Source: Bacteroidota bacterium (GTDB lineage Bacteria > Bacteroidota > Bacteroidia > Flavobacteriales > Flavobacteriaceae). From it: a DNA stretch of 50,180 nt. Location of the stretch: assembly GCA_027593245.1 (NCBI GenBank), contig JAQCJC010000004.1:1-50180 (forward strand). The letters are read 5' to 3'. Shown here piece after piece: positions 37,375 to 46,417 of this stretch (positions are counted from its first letter, which is position 1; each line of letters opens with the position of its first letter). The position numbers and the translations under genes were made by a program. The notes under the pieces were generated by a model. It was not told where the DNA came from. It worked only from the letters and a program-made list of their open reading frames with translations, and made no database searches.

Positions 37375-39735
37375 ATGACAACCCGTATTTTTCTTTTATT
37401 TTTCCTTTGTTTTTCACTTGGATTTTCCCAAAACACATACACCCTTAGTGGCAGCGTCTATGAAAAGGAAGGACAAGAAACACTAATCGGAGCAAATATC
37501 ATTATTCCAGCGCTTAACACTGGCACAACAACCAATGAATATGGCTTTTACTCCATCACCTTGGAGGCAGGAACCTACGAAGTATTTATCAGCTATGTTG
37601 GTTTCGACACCCAAAGAGCTGTCATAACCTTGAGTCAAAATATCAGCCAAAACTTTAGTATAGCAGAGTCCACAGATCAATTAGATGAAGTGGTATTGGA
37701 AACTAATGTGGAACGCGTAAATATAAAGAGCCCACAGATGAGTGTAAACGCACTCACTGCAAACAGTATAAAGCAGATTCCCGTAGTATTCGGTGAAGCA
37801 GATGTCATCAAAGCGATTACCCTACTGCCAGGAGTTTCAAATGGTGGAGAAGGATCTGGTGGATTTAATGTTCGCGGAGGATCTACTGATCAAAACTTGA
37901 TTTTACTGGATGAAGCCACTCTATTTAATTCATCTCATTTGTTTGGATTTTTCTCTGTTTTCAATCCCGATGCCATCAAAAATATAAAACTGTACAAAGG
38001 GGGTATCCCTGCTAAATATGGAGGGCGAGTGGCATCCGTTCTTGATATTTATCAAAAAGAAGGAAACAAAAATGAATTTCATGGCAATGGAGGTATAGGA
38101 TTGGTCGCCAGTCGTATTTTGTTGGAAGGACCTTTGAAAAAGGAAAGAGGCTCATTCTTAATTGGTGGACGATCTACCTACGCACATCTTTTCCTTCCTC
38201 TTTTTGATATTGATAATATTGCCTATTTCTACGACCTAAATACTAAATTAAGCTACAGACTAGATCCCAATAATAAGATCTATTTATCGGGCTATTTTGG
38301 GCGAGATGTGTTCAATGTCTCTAACAGCTTTGAAAACACGTATGGCAACACGGTCGTTAACTTCCGTTGGAACCATTTATTTTCAGAACAATTGTTTTCA
38401 AACTTATCACTAATTTACTCTGATTATTACTACGGATTAGACCTAAACTTTGTAGGCTTTGAATGGAATTCAGGTATTCAAAACATGAACATCAAATACG
38501 ATTTAAAGCACTACCTAAACGATCGTTATAGTTTAGAATATGGACTACATAGTACCTACTACACCTTCAACCCTGGTGTCATTCAACCCAATGGACCAGC
38601 ATCGGGTATAAATAAAGAAGAACTAACTAAAAAATATGCCTTTGAAAATGCTGTATATGTGGACATCAAACAGCAGCTTAATGATAAACTTTCTTTGAGT
38701 TACGGAGCACGGTTGAGTAGTTTTTTACGTTTAGGGCAAGACGAACTAAATACCTATGTTAATGACATTGCAGTAGCATATAACCCAAATTTACAGATTT
38801 ACGAATCCGTAGAGCCCAATGGGAGCATCAAGACCTCAAGCGGCAGTATTGAAAAATCCTTTTTGAATATAGAACCAAGGATTGCCGCAGCATATTTGCT
38901 TGACGATGACAGCTCTGTGAAATTAAGCTACAACCGAATGGCGCAATACTTACATTTACTATCGAACACAACTGCACCTACTCCACTCGATGTATGGGCG
39001 CCAAGTGGCAAATACATCAAACCACAACTTTTGGATCAGTTAGCCATAGGCTATTTCAAGAACTACGCTGATTACAGTTTCGAAATTGAGGTATTTTACA
39101 AAAAAACTAAAAACAGGATTGACTATATAGATGGCGCCAATTTGATTGCCAATAAAGCCATCGAACAAGTCTTATTGAATGGACGATCTAGAGCTTATGG
39201 TCTTGAATTTTTATTACGCAAAAACAAAGGGCGTTTTAAAGGCTGGCTAGCATACACCATATCAAAGGCAGAACAAAAAACAGCAGGCAGGAACACATCT
39301 GAGCCAGGTATCAATAACGGAAAATGGTACAATACTCCTTTTGACAAAACCCACGATTTATCACTTACCGGAAGTTATACTATCAATGAACAATGGAAGT
39401 TAAACACTAATTTACTTTTTCAAACTGGGCAACCAACCACCTACCCTAATGGACAATATACTTATAATGGTTTAGTAATTCCGATATACGAAGCACGCAA
39501 CTCAAGTCGACTCCCTGCTTACCACAGAATGGACATTTCGGCGACCTACATTCCAAAACCAGATAAAATTAAAGGTTGGAATGGTGAATGGGTTTTTAGT
39601 ATTTACAACCTATACAACCGTAAAAATGCACAATCACTAAATTTTAGGCAAAACATAGACACAGGACAAAATGAGGCGTTAAAACTTTCTATTTTTGGGG
39701 TGGTTGGTGCAGTGACCTATAATTTTAAATTTTAG
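37375..39735 (+). CDS. TonB-dependent receptor with N-terminal carboxypeptidase-like domain
   Basis: A 786-residue outer-membrane protein. Signal peptide at residues 1-18 (ending GFSQ), then a CarboxypepD_reg-like domain at about 20-105 (TLSGSVYEKEGQETLIGANI, then YVGFDTQ), a TonB plug at about 120-225 (IKAITLLPGVSNGGEGSGGFNVRGGS, then ILLDEATLFNSSHLFGFFSVF) and a 22-strand-type beta-barrel ending in GVVGAVTYNFKF, with a terminal Phe. No classical TonB box is recognised. It is followed 3 bases later by a DUF4249 lipoprotein, the usual pair in Bacteroidota, distinct from SusCD pairs. The substrate is unknown. Confidence 0.92.
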   Translation: MTTRIFLLFFLCFSLGFSQNTYTLSGSVYEKEGQETLIGANIIIPALNTGTTTNEYGFYSITLEAGTYEVFISYVGFDTQRAVITLSQNISQNFSIAESTDQLDEVVLETNVERVNIKSPQMSVNALTANSIKQIPVVFGEADVIKAITLLPGVSNGGEGSGGFNVRGGSTDQNLILLDEATLFNSSHLFGFFSVFNPDAIKNIKLYKGGIPAKYGGRVASVLDIYQKEGNKNEFHGNGGIGLVASRILLEGPLKKERGSFLIGGRSTYAHLFLPLFDIDNIAYFYDLNTKLSYRLDPNNKIYLSGYFGRDVFNVSNSFENTYGNTVVNFRWNHLFSEQLFSNLSLIYSDYYYGLDLNFVGFEWNSGIQNMNIKYDLKHYLNDRYSLEYGLHSTYYTFNPGVIQPNGPASGINKEELTKKYAFENAVYVDIKQQLNDKLSLSYGARLSSFLRLGQDELNTYVNDIAVAYNPNLQIYESVEPNGSIKTSSGSIEKSFLNIEPRIAAAYLLDDDSSVKLSYNRMAQYLHLLSNTTAPTPLDVWAPSGKYIKPQLLDQLAIGYFKNYADYSFEIEVFYKKTKNRIDYIDGANLIANKAIEQVLLNGRSRAYGLEFLLRKNKGRFKGWLAYTISKAEQKTAGRNTSEPGINNGKWYNTPFDKTHDLSLTGSYTINEQWKLNTNLLFQTGQPTTYPNGQYTYNGLVIPIYEARNSSRLPAYHRMDISATYIPKPDKIKGWNGEWVFSIYNLYNRKNAQSLNFRQNIDTGQNEALKLSIFGVVGAVTYNFKF

Positions 39736-39738
39736 ATT

Positions 39739-40539
39739 ATGAAACGATTTATTTTATATACACTTATTGGCTACACATTGTTTGGCTGCGAAGAAGTTGT
39801 ACAATTAGACTTGGACATTGCCCCTGCCCGATTGGTCATTGATGCCCAAATAAAAATATCAGAAAATGAAAACTCAATACAACGTATCGTACTAAGTTTA
39901 ACCAATGGATTCTATGAGCAAACACCTATTATGGTGGATGATGCTCTAGTAGAAATTAGAGGGGTAGATAACGACGTCGTTTACACGTTTAGTCATGATA
40001 CTAATGAAGTTGGCAGCTATACTTCAGATTTTACACCTGACCCAAACACAAACTATAAATTAGTAATTAACTACGACGGAGAGGTTTATGAATCTTCGAC
40101 AGAGCAACTTGTTCCAGCTGTCCCGATTGATAATCTAACACAAGGTACAGAAACCTTATTTACAGGTGATGAAATCGAAGTTTTGGTTACAATTACTGAT
40201 GTAGATAACCGAGACGATTTTTATATTTTTGATTTTGGATTCAATAACTTTTTGGCTACCAGAGATGAGTTTTATCAAGGTAATGAATTCACATTCTCAT
40301 ATTTCCTAGATGATTTGGAAGCAGGAGATACTGCTATAATTTCAATTTATGGTGCAGATGAGGCTTACTTTAACTTTATGACAGCCGTGATTGAACAAAC
40401 AGAAGAGGGTGGTGATCCGTTCAAAACAACACCTAGCACCGTACGCGGAAATATCTACAACGTTACGAATACGAATCACTACCCCATGGGTTACTTCAGT
40501 ATTGGAGAAGCTTACACATCAAGTATTCTGTTGGAGTAA
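39739..40539 (+). CDS. DUF4249 family lipoprotein
   Basis: A 266-residue lipoprotein with lipobox TLFGC (Cys at about residue 17), then EEVVQLDLDIAPARLVIDAQI, the typical DUF4249 opening, an Ig-like beta domain (GVDNDVVYTFSHD, then NTNYKLVINYDGEVYESS) and a C-terminal part ending with a conserved GYFSIGEAYTSS. It presumably lies at the outer membrane as the partner of the TonB-dependent receptor just upstream, perhaps capturing substrate on the cell surface. The function of the family is not established. Confidence 0.87.
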   Translation: MKRFILYTLIGYTLFGCEEVVQLDLDIAPARLVIDAQIKISENENSIQRIVLSLTNGFYEQTPIMVDDALVEIRGVDNDVVYTFSHDTNEVGSYTSDFTPDPNTNYKLVINYDGEVYESSTEQLVPAVPIDNLTQGTETLFTGDEIEVLVTITDVDNRDDFYIFDFGFNNFLATRDEFYQGNEFTFSYFLDDLEAGDTAIISIYGADEAYFNFMTAVIEQTEEGGDPFKTTPSTVRGNIYNVTNTNHYPMGYFSIGEAYTSSILLE

Positions 40540-40542
40540 AAC

Positions 40543-40575
40543 TTTGAAAAAGTTCGACTAAAAAGACTATTTTTG
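40543..40575 (+). promoter_or_regulatory. Promoter for murQ: TTTG-N21-TATTTTTG
   Basis: TTTG at 40543-40546 and TATTTTTG at 40568-40575 (TAnnTTTG match) with 21-base spacing, a full Bacteroidota consensus promoter. The -7 box ends 3 bases before the murQ ATG at 40579, so transcription should start at about the initiation codon, giving a leaderless mRNA. Confidence 0.65.
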
Positions 40576-40578
40576 ATT

Positions 40579-41394
40579 ATGGACTTCACAAAAACTACAG
40601 AACAGGATTCACATTACAGTAACTTAGAGCAAAAGACTATCCGTGAACTCCTCGAGACAATAAATAACGAAGACCAATCTGTCCCTAAGGCTGTTGCCAA
40701 GGTGTTACCACAAATCGAAAGACTTGTGAAAAAAGTAACTGAGCAACTCCAACAAGGAGGACGACTGTTTTATATTGGAGCTGGTACTAGTGGACGACTA
40801 GGTGTTTTGGATGCCTCCGAATGCCCACCGACTTTTGGCGTACCCCATGATCTTGTAATAGGACTTATTGCTGGTGGTGATTCAGCCATACGTAAAGCCG
40901 TTGAATTTGCTGAAGATGACAATCAACAAGGCTGGAAAGACCTTGAATTGTATAATATTAATTCTATTGATATTGTTGTAGGTATCGCCGCCTCAGGTAC
41001 CACGCCCTATGTGATTGGCGCTCTTAAAAAATGCCAAAAACAACACATTCCTACAGCTTGTATAAGCTGTAATGTCGGTAGTCCACTCGCAGCAGTTTCC
41101 GATTTTCCAATTGAAGTAGTAGTTGGCCCTGAAGTTGTTACAGGCAGCTCCCGTATGAAAGCCGGTACAGCTCAAAAACTCATTCTAAATATGATTACAA
41201 CCTCAGCTATGATTCAATTAGGTCGAATTAAAGACAATAAAATGGTGGATATGCAATTAAGTAACCACAAAATTGTAGATCGAGGTATCAGAATGCTAAT
41301 AAATGAATTAAATATTTCAAAAGCTGAAGCAAAAAAACTTTTAGAAACACACCAAAATGTGCGAGCAGCTATAAATGCACATAAACATGGATAA
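40579..41394 (+). CDS. murQ: N-acetylmuramic acid 6-phosphate etherase
   Basis: MurQ cleaves the lactyl ether of MurNAc-6-phosphate to give GlcNAc-6-phosphate and D-lactate, a cell-wall sugar recycling step. The 271-residue SIS-domain protein has the signature FYIGAGTSGRLGVLDASE, followed by CPPTFG and TGSSRMKAGTAQKLILNM. Length is slightly short for the family (about 300 in Enterobacteria) but normal for flavobacteria. ATG 40579 is chosen over one 2 codons upstream because that ATG lies inside the -7 box. Its end overlaps the DUF6095 gene by 8 bases. Peptidoglycan-related neighbours elsewhere in the window (mltG, lysozyme-like) are compatible with cell-wall turnover. Confidence 0.95.
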   Translation: MDFTKTTEQDSHYSNLEQKTIRELLETINNEDQSVPKAVAKVLPQIERLVKKVTEQLQQGGRLFYIGAGTSGRLGVLDASECPPTFGVPHDLVIGLIAGGDSAIRKAVEFAEDDNQQGWKDLELYNINSIDIVVGIAASGTTPYVIGALKKCQKQHIPTACISCNVGSPLAAVSDFPIEVVVGPEVVTGSSRMKAGTAQKLILNMITTSAMIQLGRIKDNKMVDMQLSNHKIVDRGIRMLINELNISKAEAKKLLETHQNVRAAINAHKHG

Positions 41395-41614
41395 TAAACG
41401 CACCAACAGACCATTATTAGTTCGAGGCCTTAAGACCATGGGCGGCACAGTACTTCTACTCTTTTTGGGTCCTTTTTTGTTGCACGCAGGATTATCAAAT
41501 CCTGAAAAACCACTTTATATCCCTTTGGTAATAGCTGGGATTGGTGTATGCGCATCGGCAATTTATTTAGGTTTTAAAGGAATTAGAACTATTATGGATA
41601 GTATTTTTAAATAA
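41387..41614 (+). CDS. DUF6095 family small membrane protein
   Basis: A 75-residue protein with two membrane helices (about residues 15-35, GGTVLLLFLGPFLLHAG; and 43-64, YIPLVIAGIGVCASAIYLGF) and a short basic tail ending IMDSIFK. It fits the flavobacterial DUF6095 family, normally found directly after murQ. Function unknown. ATG 41387 overlaps the murQ end by 8 bases (ATGGATAATAA), so it is translationally coupled; an in-frame ATG four codons earlier is less likely. Confidence 0.8.
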   Translation: MDNKRTNRPLLVRGLKTMGGTVLLLFLGPFLLHAGLSNPEKPLYIPLVIAGIGVCASAIYLGFKGIRTIMDSIFK

Positions 41615-41641
41615 TTCTAACTTTATGTAAAGTATATTAAA

Positions 41642-41714
41642 AACCATGAGTAAGCATTGAGAATTGATCAATACCTAAATTATCAATATAAATCTAAGCT
41701 TAAGACACATGGTT
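41642..41714. other. Nested inverted repeats in the DUF6095-DUF3467 gap
   Basis: The 154-base gap holds no gene. It contains AACCATG (41642-41648) with CATGGTT (41708-41714), inside it TAAGC (41651-41655) with GCTTA (41698-41702), and inside that ATTGAT (41663-41668) with ATCAAT (41682-41687). Folded together these give a long imperfect hairpin ahead of a strong terminator. It may be a small RNA or a 3' UTR structure, though AT-rich sequence gives such pairings by chance. Confidence 0.3.
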
Positions 41715-41735
41715 AGATGGCACAACAAATCCGTA

Positions 41736-41767
41736 TAAAAAATCCCACAGTATAGTGGGATTTTTTA
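41736..41767 (-). terminator. Bidirectional terminator between murQ-DUF6095 and rpoBC-DUF3467
   Basis: Perfect 13-bp stem (41736-41748 with 41755-41767) with core ATCCCAC / GTGGGAT, a 6-base loop, and A-rich and T-rich arms giving a U-tract in either direction. It begins 2 bases past the DUF3467 stop codon. Confidence 0.87.
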
Positions 41768-41768
41768 G

Positions 41769-42083
41769 TTATGCTTGACCGGTTGGTCCAAAATTTAGTG
41801 GAACCGGTGGTTGTTCGTAGTCTTTAATCTCACCGTGAGCCTGCTCAAATCGTTTTACATTGTCGTGTAGAGCTTTAGAGAGACGCTTGGCATGTTGTGG
41901 AGTGAGAATAATTCTCGACTTCACTTTGCTTTTAGGAATCCCCGGCATGATGTTGACAAAGTCAACAACAAATTCAGAAACAGAATGGTTAATGATTGCT
42001 AAATTGGAATAGGTTCCTTCTGCAACCGATGCATCCAATTCAATATTTATTTGACCTTTCTGATTTTTCTTTGTCTCGCTCAT
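41769..42083 (-). CDS. DUF3467 family protein
   Basis: A 104-residue soluble protein matching DUF3467: INIELDASVAEGTYSNLAIINHS, then SEFVVDFVNIMPG and VKSRIILTPQHAKRLSKALHDN. In Bacteroidota this gene follows rpoC, with 3 bases between here. Function is unknown; its fixed position suggests co-expression with RNA polymerase. The C-terminus (PPVPLNFGPTGQA) is Pro-rich and probably disordered. Confidence 0.86.
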   Translation of the reverse strand: MSETKKNQKGQINIELDASVAEGTYSNLAIINHSVSEFVVDFVNIMPGIPKSKVKSRIILTPQHAKRLSKALHDNVKRFEQAHGEIKDYEQPPVPLNFGPTGQA

Positions 42084-42086
42084 GGC

Positions 42087-45000
42087 TTAGATATTAAACT
42101 CCTGTTGTTCTTGTTTTGCTTTCATTAAGCTCTCCAATTCTTCACTAGATCCAACAATCATATTGTCGTAAGCTCTTAGACCTGTACCTGCTGGGATTCT
42201 ATGCCCAACAATTACATTTTCTTTGAGTCCTTCTAGTGTATCTACCATTCCGTTAACTGCAGCTTCGTTGAGAACTTTCGTTGTTTCCTGGAAAGATGCA
42301 GCAGAAATGAATGACTTAGTCTGAAGTGAAGCACGTGTTATTCCTTGCAGAATTGGCGTTGCCGTTGCTGGGCGTGCATCACGAGCGGACACTAATGCCT
42401 TATCTTTACGTTTAAGGATGGAATTTTCGTCTCTGAGTTCACGCGCAGTAACTATTTGACCCGCCTTAAGTGCTGCAGAATCACCTGCGTCCTCAATAAC
42501 TTTCTTTCCAAAAATATCATCGTTTTCATCAATGAAATCGGATTTATGAACCAATTGATTTTCTAAGAAAATTGTATCTCCAGAATCTTCAATACGCACT
42601 TTAAGCATCATTTGACGTACAACGACCTCAAAATGCTTATCATTGATTTTCACCCCTTGCAAGCGGTAAACTTCTTGAACTTCATTCACCAGGTATTGTT
42701 GCACAGCCGATGGCCCTTTTATGTTTAGGATATCGTTTGGTGTAACAGAACCGTCAGAAAGTGGCATACCGGCTTTGACGAAGTCATTCTCTTGAACCAA
42801 AATTTGGTTAGAGAGTTTCACTAAGTACTTCTTGATATCTCCAGTTTTTGATTCAATTATAATTTCGCGGTTACCTCTTTTTATTTTTCCAAAAGAAACT
42901 ACACCATCAATTTCAGAAACAACTGCTGGATTCGAAGGATTACGTGCTTCAAAAAGCTCAGTTACACGTGGAAGACCACCAGTAATATCACCTGCTTTTG
43001 ATGATTTACGCGGTATTTTAACCAAAATCTTTCCAATATTGATTTTATCTTTATCCTCTATCATCAAATGCGCGCCTACAGGTAGGTTGTAGGAACGGAT
43101 CACAGCACCTTTACTATCTTCAATGTGAAGAGTAGGAATAAGCTTTTTATTTCTAGATTCTGAAATTACTTTTTCTTGGAATCCAGTTTGCTCATCAATT
43201 TCAACTTGATAAGTTACGCCTTGTTCGATATTTTCGAAACGCACTTTTCCAGAGAATTCAGAAATGATCACACCATTGTAAGGATCCCACTGGCAAACAA
43301 CACTTCCTTTTTTAAGACTCTGACCATTTTTAACAAAAATAGTAGAACCATAAGGTATATTATTCGTACTGAGTACAATACCTGTTTTCTTATCCACTAA
43401 TTTAATCTCAGAGGTTCTAGAAATTACGATATCAACATCATTTCCATCGTTGTCTTTACCTTTTACAGTTTTCAAATCTTCGATTTCTGCTACACCGTCA
43501 AATTTAACAGCAAGATTATTTTCTTCAGAAATGTTACCTGCAATACCACCTACGTGGAATGTACGAAGCGTTAGCTGCGTTCCAGGTTCTCCAATGGATT
43601 GAGCAGCAACAACTCCAACAGCTTCACCTTTTTGAACCATCTTACCAGTGGCAAGGTTACGTCCGTAACATTTTGCACAAATCCCTGTTTTGGCTTCACA
43701 AGTCAAAGCAGAACGCACTTCAATAGATTCAATTGGTGAAGCTTCAATTTTCTTAGCCACAGCTTCATTAATATGATCTCCAGCAGCAACAAGAAGTTCT
43801 TCAGTAAGTGGGTCATAAACATCATTTAAAGATGTACGTCCAACAATTCGTTCTTCTAATTTTTCTACTACTTCCTCATTTTTCTTGAGCGGCTCAACTG
43901 TGATACCACGTAGTGTTCCACAATCGTCAGTATTTACAATTACATCTTGAGAAACATCCACTAGTCGACGTGTAAGGTATCCGGCATCGGCAGTTTTTAG
44001 TGCGGTATCGGCAAGACCTTTACGAGCGCCGTGAGTTGATATAAAGTATTCCAAAATCGAAAGCCCTTCCTTAAAGTTTGAAAGAATTGGGTTTTCAATA
44101 ATCTCACCACCTCCTGCATTAGATTTTTTAGGCTTAGCCATCAATCCACGCATACCGGTCAATTGTCGAATTTGTTCTTTGGATCCTCGAGCACCAGAAT
44201 CAAGCATCATATACACAGAATTGAATCCTTGTTGATCTTCTCGGATACGCTTCATAGAAAGTTCTGTAAGCTCCGCATTTGTAGATGTCCAAATATCAAT
44301 AACCTGATTGTAGCGTTCGTTATTCGTAATCAATCCCATGTTATAGTTAGCCATGATACCATCAACCTGTTTGTTAGCTGAGTCGATCATCGCATATTTT
44401 TCTTGTGGGATAATGATATCTCCTAAGCTGAAAGACAATCCTCCTTTGAAGGCAAAATTGTAGCCCAAAGATTTGATTTCATCCAAGAAAGCAGCTGTTT
44501 CGGGAACAGATGTTGCCTTCAAAATACCATGAATTATATCACGAAGTGATTTTTTTGTCAATACTTCGTTGATGTAACCTGCAGCTGCAGGGACTTTTTC
44601 GTTAAAAAGCACACGCCCTACAGTAGTTTCAATAATTTGTGTTGCTAGCTCACCTTCAGCATTAAAATCTACAGTTCGGACACGGATTTGAGCATTCAAA
44701 TCAACGCGTTTTTCGTTGTACGCAATAATAACTTCTTCAGGAGAATAAAAGGTTAATCCCTCACCTGTGATCTTTACCTCTTTTGTTGATTTACGCAACT
44801 TAGTCATATAGTACAATCCAAGAACCATATCTTGAGAAGGTACAGTAACTGGAGAACCATTGGCAGGGTTCAGAATATTATGAGACGCTAGCATCAAAAG
44901 CTGAGCTTCCAAGATAGCTTCTGGACCAAGTGGCAAGTGAACTGCCATTTGATCACCATCAAAATCGGCATTAAATGCTGTACACACAAGAGGGTGCAAC

Positions 45001-46394
45001 TGAATAGCTTTACCTTCAATCAATTTTGGCTGGAAAGCTTGAATACCCAAGCGGTGTAATGTAGGCGCACGATTTAGGAGTACTGGATGTCCTTTCAAGA
45101 CGTTTTCCAAGATATCCCAAACCACCGGCTCTTTTTTATCTATAATTTTCTTAGCAGATTTTACGGTTTTAACAATTCCTCTTTCGATAAGTTTCCTAAC
45201 GATAAAAGGCTTGTATAATTCCGCTGCCATATTTTTAGGCAGTCCACATTCAAATAACTTAAGTTCTGGACCTACAACAATTACAGAACGTGCTGAGTAA
45301 TCTACACGTTTTCCAAGTAAGTTTTGACGGAAACGACCTTGCTTACCTTTTAAAGAATCCGAAAGTGATTTCAAAGGTCGATTAGAATCTGTTTTTACGG
45401 CAGAAGATTTACGAGTGTTGTCAAAAAGAGAATCAACAGATTCTTGTAACATACGCTTTTCGTTTCTCAGGATAACTTCTGGGGCTTTGATTTCAACCAA
45501 ACGCTTCAAACGGTTGTTTCTGATGATTACACGTCGGTATAAATCGTTCAAATCTGAGGTGGCAAAACGACCACCATCTAGAGGTACTAAAGGACGTAAT
45601 TCTGGTGGAATGACAGGTATCGCTTTCATGATCATCCATTCTGGCTTGTTCTCACGATTTTGGTTACCATCTTTCAGCGCTTCAACAACTTGTAAACGCT
45701 TTAAAGCTTCTGTTTTACGTTGTTTTGAAGTTTCAGTGTTAGCTTTGTGACGCAGTTCAAAAGAAAGTTCCTCTAAGTTTATGCGTGATAAAAGCTCAAT
45801 CAAACATTCTGCACCCATCTTGGCGATAAATTTGTTTGGATCTGAGTCCTCTAAATATTGGTTTTCTTGTGGAAGGGCTTCGGCAATATTGAGGTACTCC
45901 TCTTCCGTAAGAAAGTCCATTTTCTTAACTGGTTCACCCTCTTCATTTACTGCAGTTCCAGGTTGAATAACAACGTAACGTTCGTAGTAAATGATCATAT
46001 CAAGCTTCTTGGATGGTAACCCAAGAAGATAACCAATCTTGTTTGGAAGAGAACGAAAATACCAAATGTGCGCTACAGGAACAACCAAATTGATGTGTCC
46101 CACACGCTCACGACGTACTTTTTTCTCTGTGACTTCCACACCACAACGATCACAAATAATTCCTTTGTAACGAATACGTTTGTACTTTCCACAAGCACAT
46201 TCGTAATCTTTGACTGGGCCAAAGATTCGCTCACAAAAAAGACCATCTCGTTCTGGTTTGTGCGTTCTATAGTTGATGGTTTCTGGCTTTAAAACTTCAC
46301 CTCTAGAATCTGCTAAAATTGATTCTGGCGAAGCTAGACCAATGGAAATTTTGCTAAACTTCTTTTGTACTGTATTATCTTGTTTTCTTGCCAT
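42087..46394 (-). CDS. rpoC: DNA-directed RNA polymerase subunit beta'
   Basis: The 1435-residue beta' subunit. It has the N-terminal zinc-binding domain ([21 protein letters not shown], about residues 65-85), the absolutely conserved Mg-binding motif [15 protein letters not shown], the bridge/trigger region with [13 protein letters not shown] and [15 protein letters not shown], and a second zinc site ([13 protein letters not shown]). Length and layout are typical for Bacteroidota, including the insertion region between the trigger helices. It starts 23 bases after the rpoB stop codon, in one operon with rpoB and DUF3467. Confidence 0.98.
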   Translation of the reverse strand: MARKQDNTVQKKFSKISIGLASPESILADSRGEVLKPETINYRTHKPERDGLFCERIFGPVKDYECACGKYKRIRYKGIICDRCGVEVTEKKVRRERVGHINLVVPVAHIWYFRSLPNKIGYLLGLPSKKLDMIIYYERYVVIQPGTAVNEEGEPVKKMDFLTEEEYLNIAEALPQENQYLEDSDPNKFIAKMGAECLIELLSRINLEELSFELRHKANTETSKQRKTEALKRLQVVEALKDGNQNRENKPEWMIMKAIPVIPPELRPLVPLDGGRFATSDLNDLYRRVIIRNNRLKRLVEIKAPEVILRNEKRMLQESVDSLFDNTRKSSAVKTDSNRPLKSLSDSLKGKQGRFRQNLLGKRVDYSARSVIVVGPELKLFECGLPKNMAAELYKPFIVRKLIERGIVKTVKSAKKIIDKKEPVVWDILENVLKGHPVLLNRAPTLHRLGIQAFQPKLIEGKAIQLHPLVCTAFNADFDGDQMAVHLPLGPEAILEAQLLMLASHNILNPANGSPVTVPSQDMVLGLYYMTKLRKSTKEVKITGEGLTFYSPEEVIIAYNEKRVDLNAQIRVRTVDFNAEGELATQIIETTVGRVLFNEKVPAAAGYINEVLTKKSLRDIIHGILKATSVPETAAFLDEIKSLGYNFAFKGGLSFSLGDIIIPQEKYAMIDSANKQVDGIMANYNMGLITNNERYNQVIDIWTSTNAELTELSMKRIREDQQGFNSVYMMLDSGARGSKEQIRQLTGMRGLMAKPKKSNAGGGEIIENPILSNFKEGLSILEYFISTHGARKGLADTALKTADAGYLTRRLVDVSQDVIVNTDDCGTLRGITVEPLKKNEEVVEKLEERIVGRTSLNDVYDPLTEELLVAAGDHINEAVAKKIEASPIESIEVRSALTCEAKTGICAKCYGRNLATGKMVQKGEAVGVVAAQSIGEPGTQLTLRTFHVGGIAGNISEENNLAVKFDGVAEIEDLKTVKGKDNDGNDVDIVISRTSEIKLVDKKTGIVLSTNNIPYGSTIFVKNGQSLKKGSVVCQWDPYNGVIISEFSGKVRFENIEQGVTYQVEIDEQTGFQEKVISESRNKKLIPTLHIEDSKGAVIRSYNLPVGAHLMIEDKDKINIGKILVKIPRKSSKAGDITGGLPRVTELFEARNPSNPAVVSEIDGVVSFGKIKRGNREIIIESKTGDIKKYLVKLSNQILVQENDFVKAGMPLSDGSVTPNDILNIKGPSAVQQYLVNEVQEVYRLQGVKINDKHFEVVVRQMMLKVRIEDSGDTIFLENQLVHKSDFIDENDDIFGKKVIEDAGDSAALKAGQIVTARELRDENSILKRKDKALVSARDARPATATPILQGITRASLQTKSFISAASFQETTKVLNEAAVNGMVDTLEGLKENVIVGHRIPAGTGLRAYDNMIVGSSEELESLMKAKQEQQEFNI

Positions 46395-46417
46395 TTTTAT
46401 GGTATATGATAATGTTT

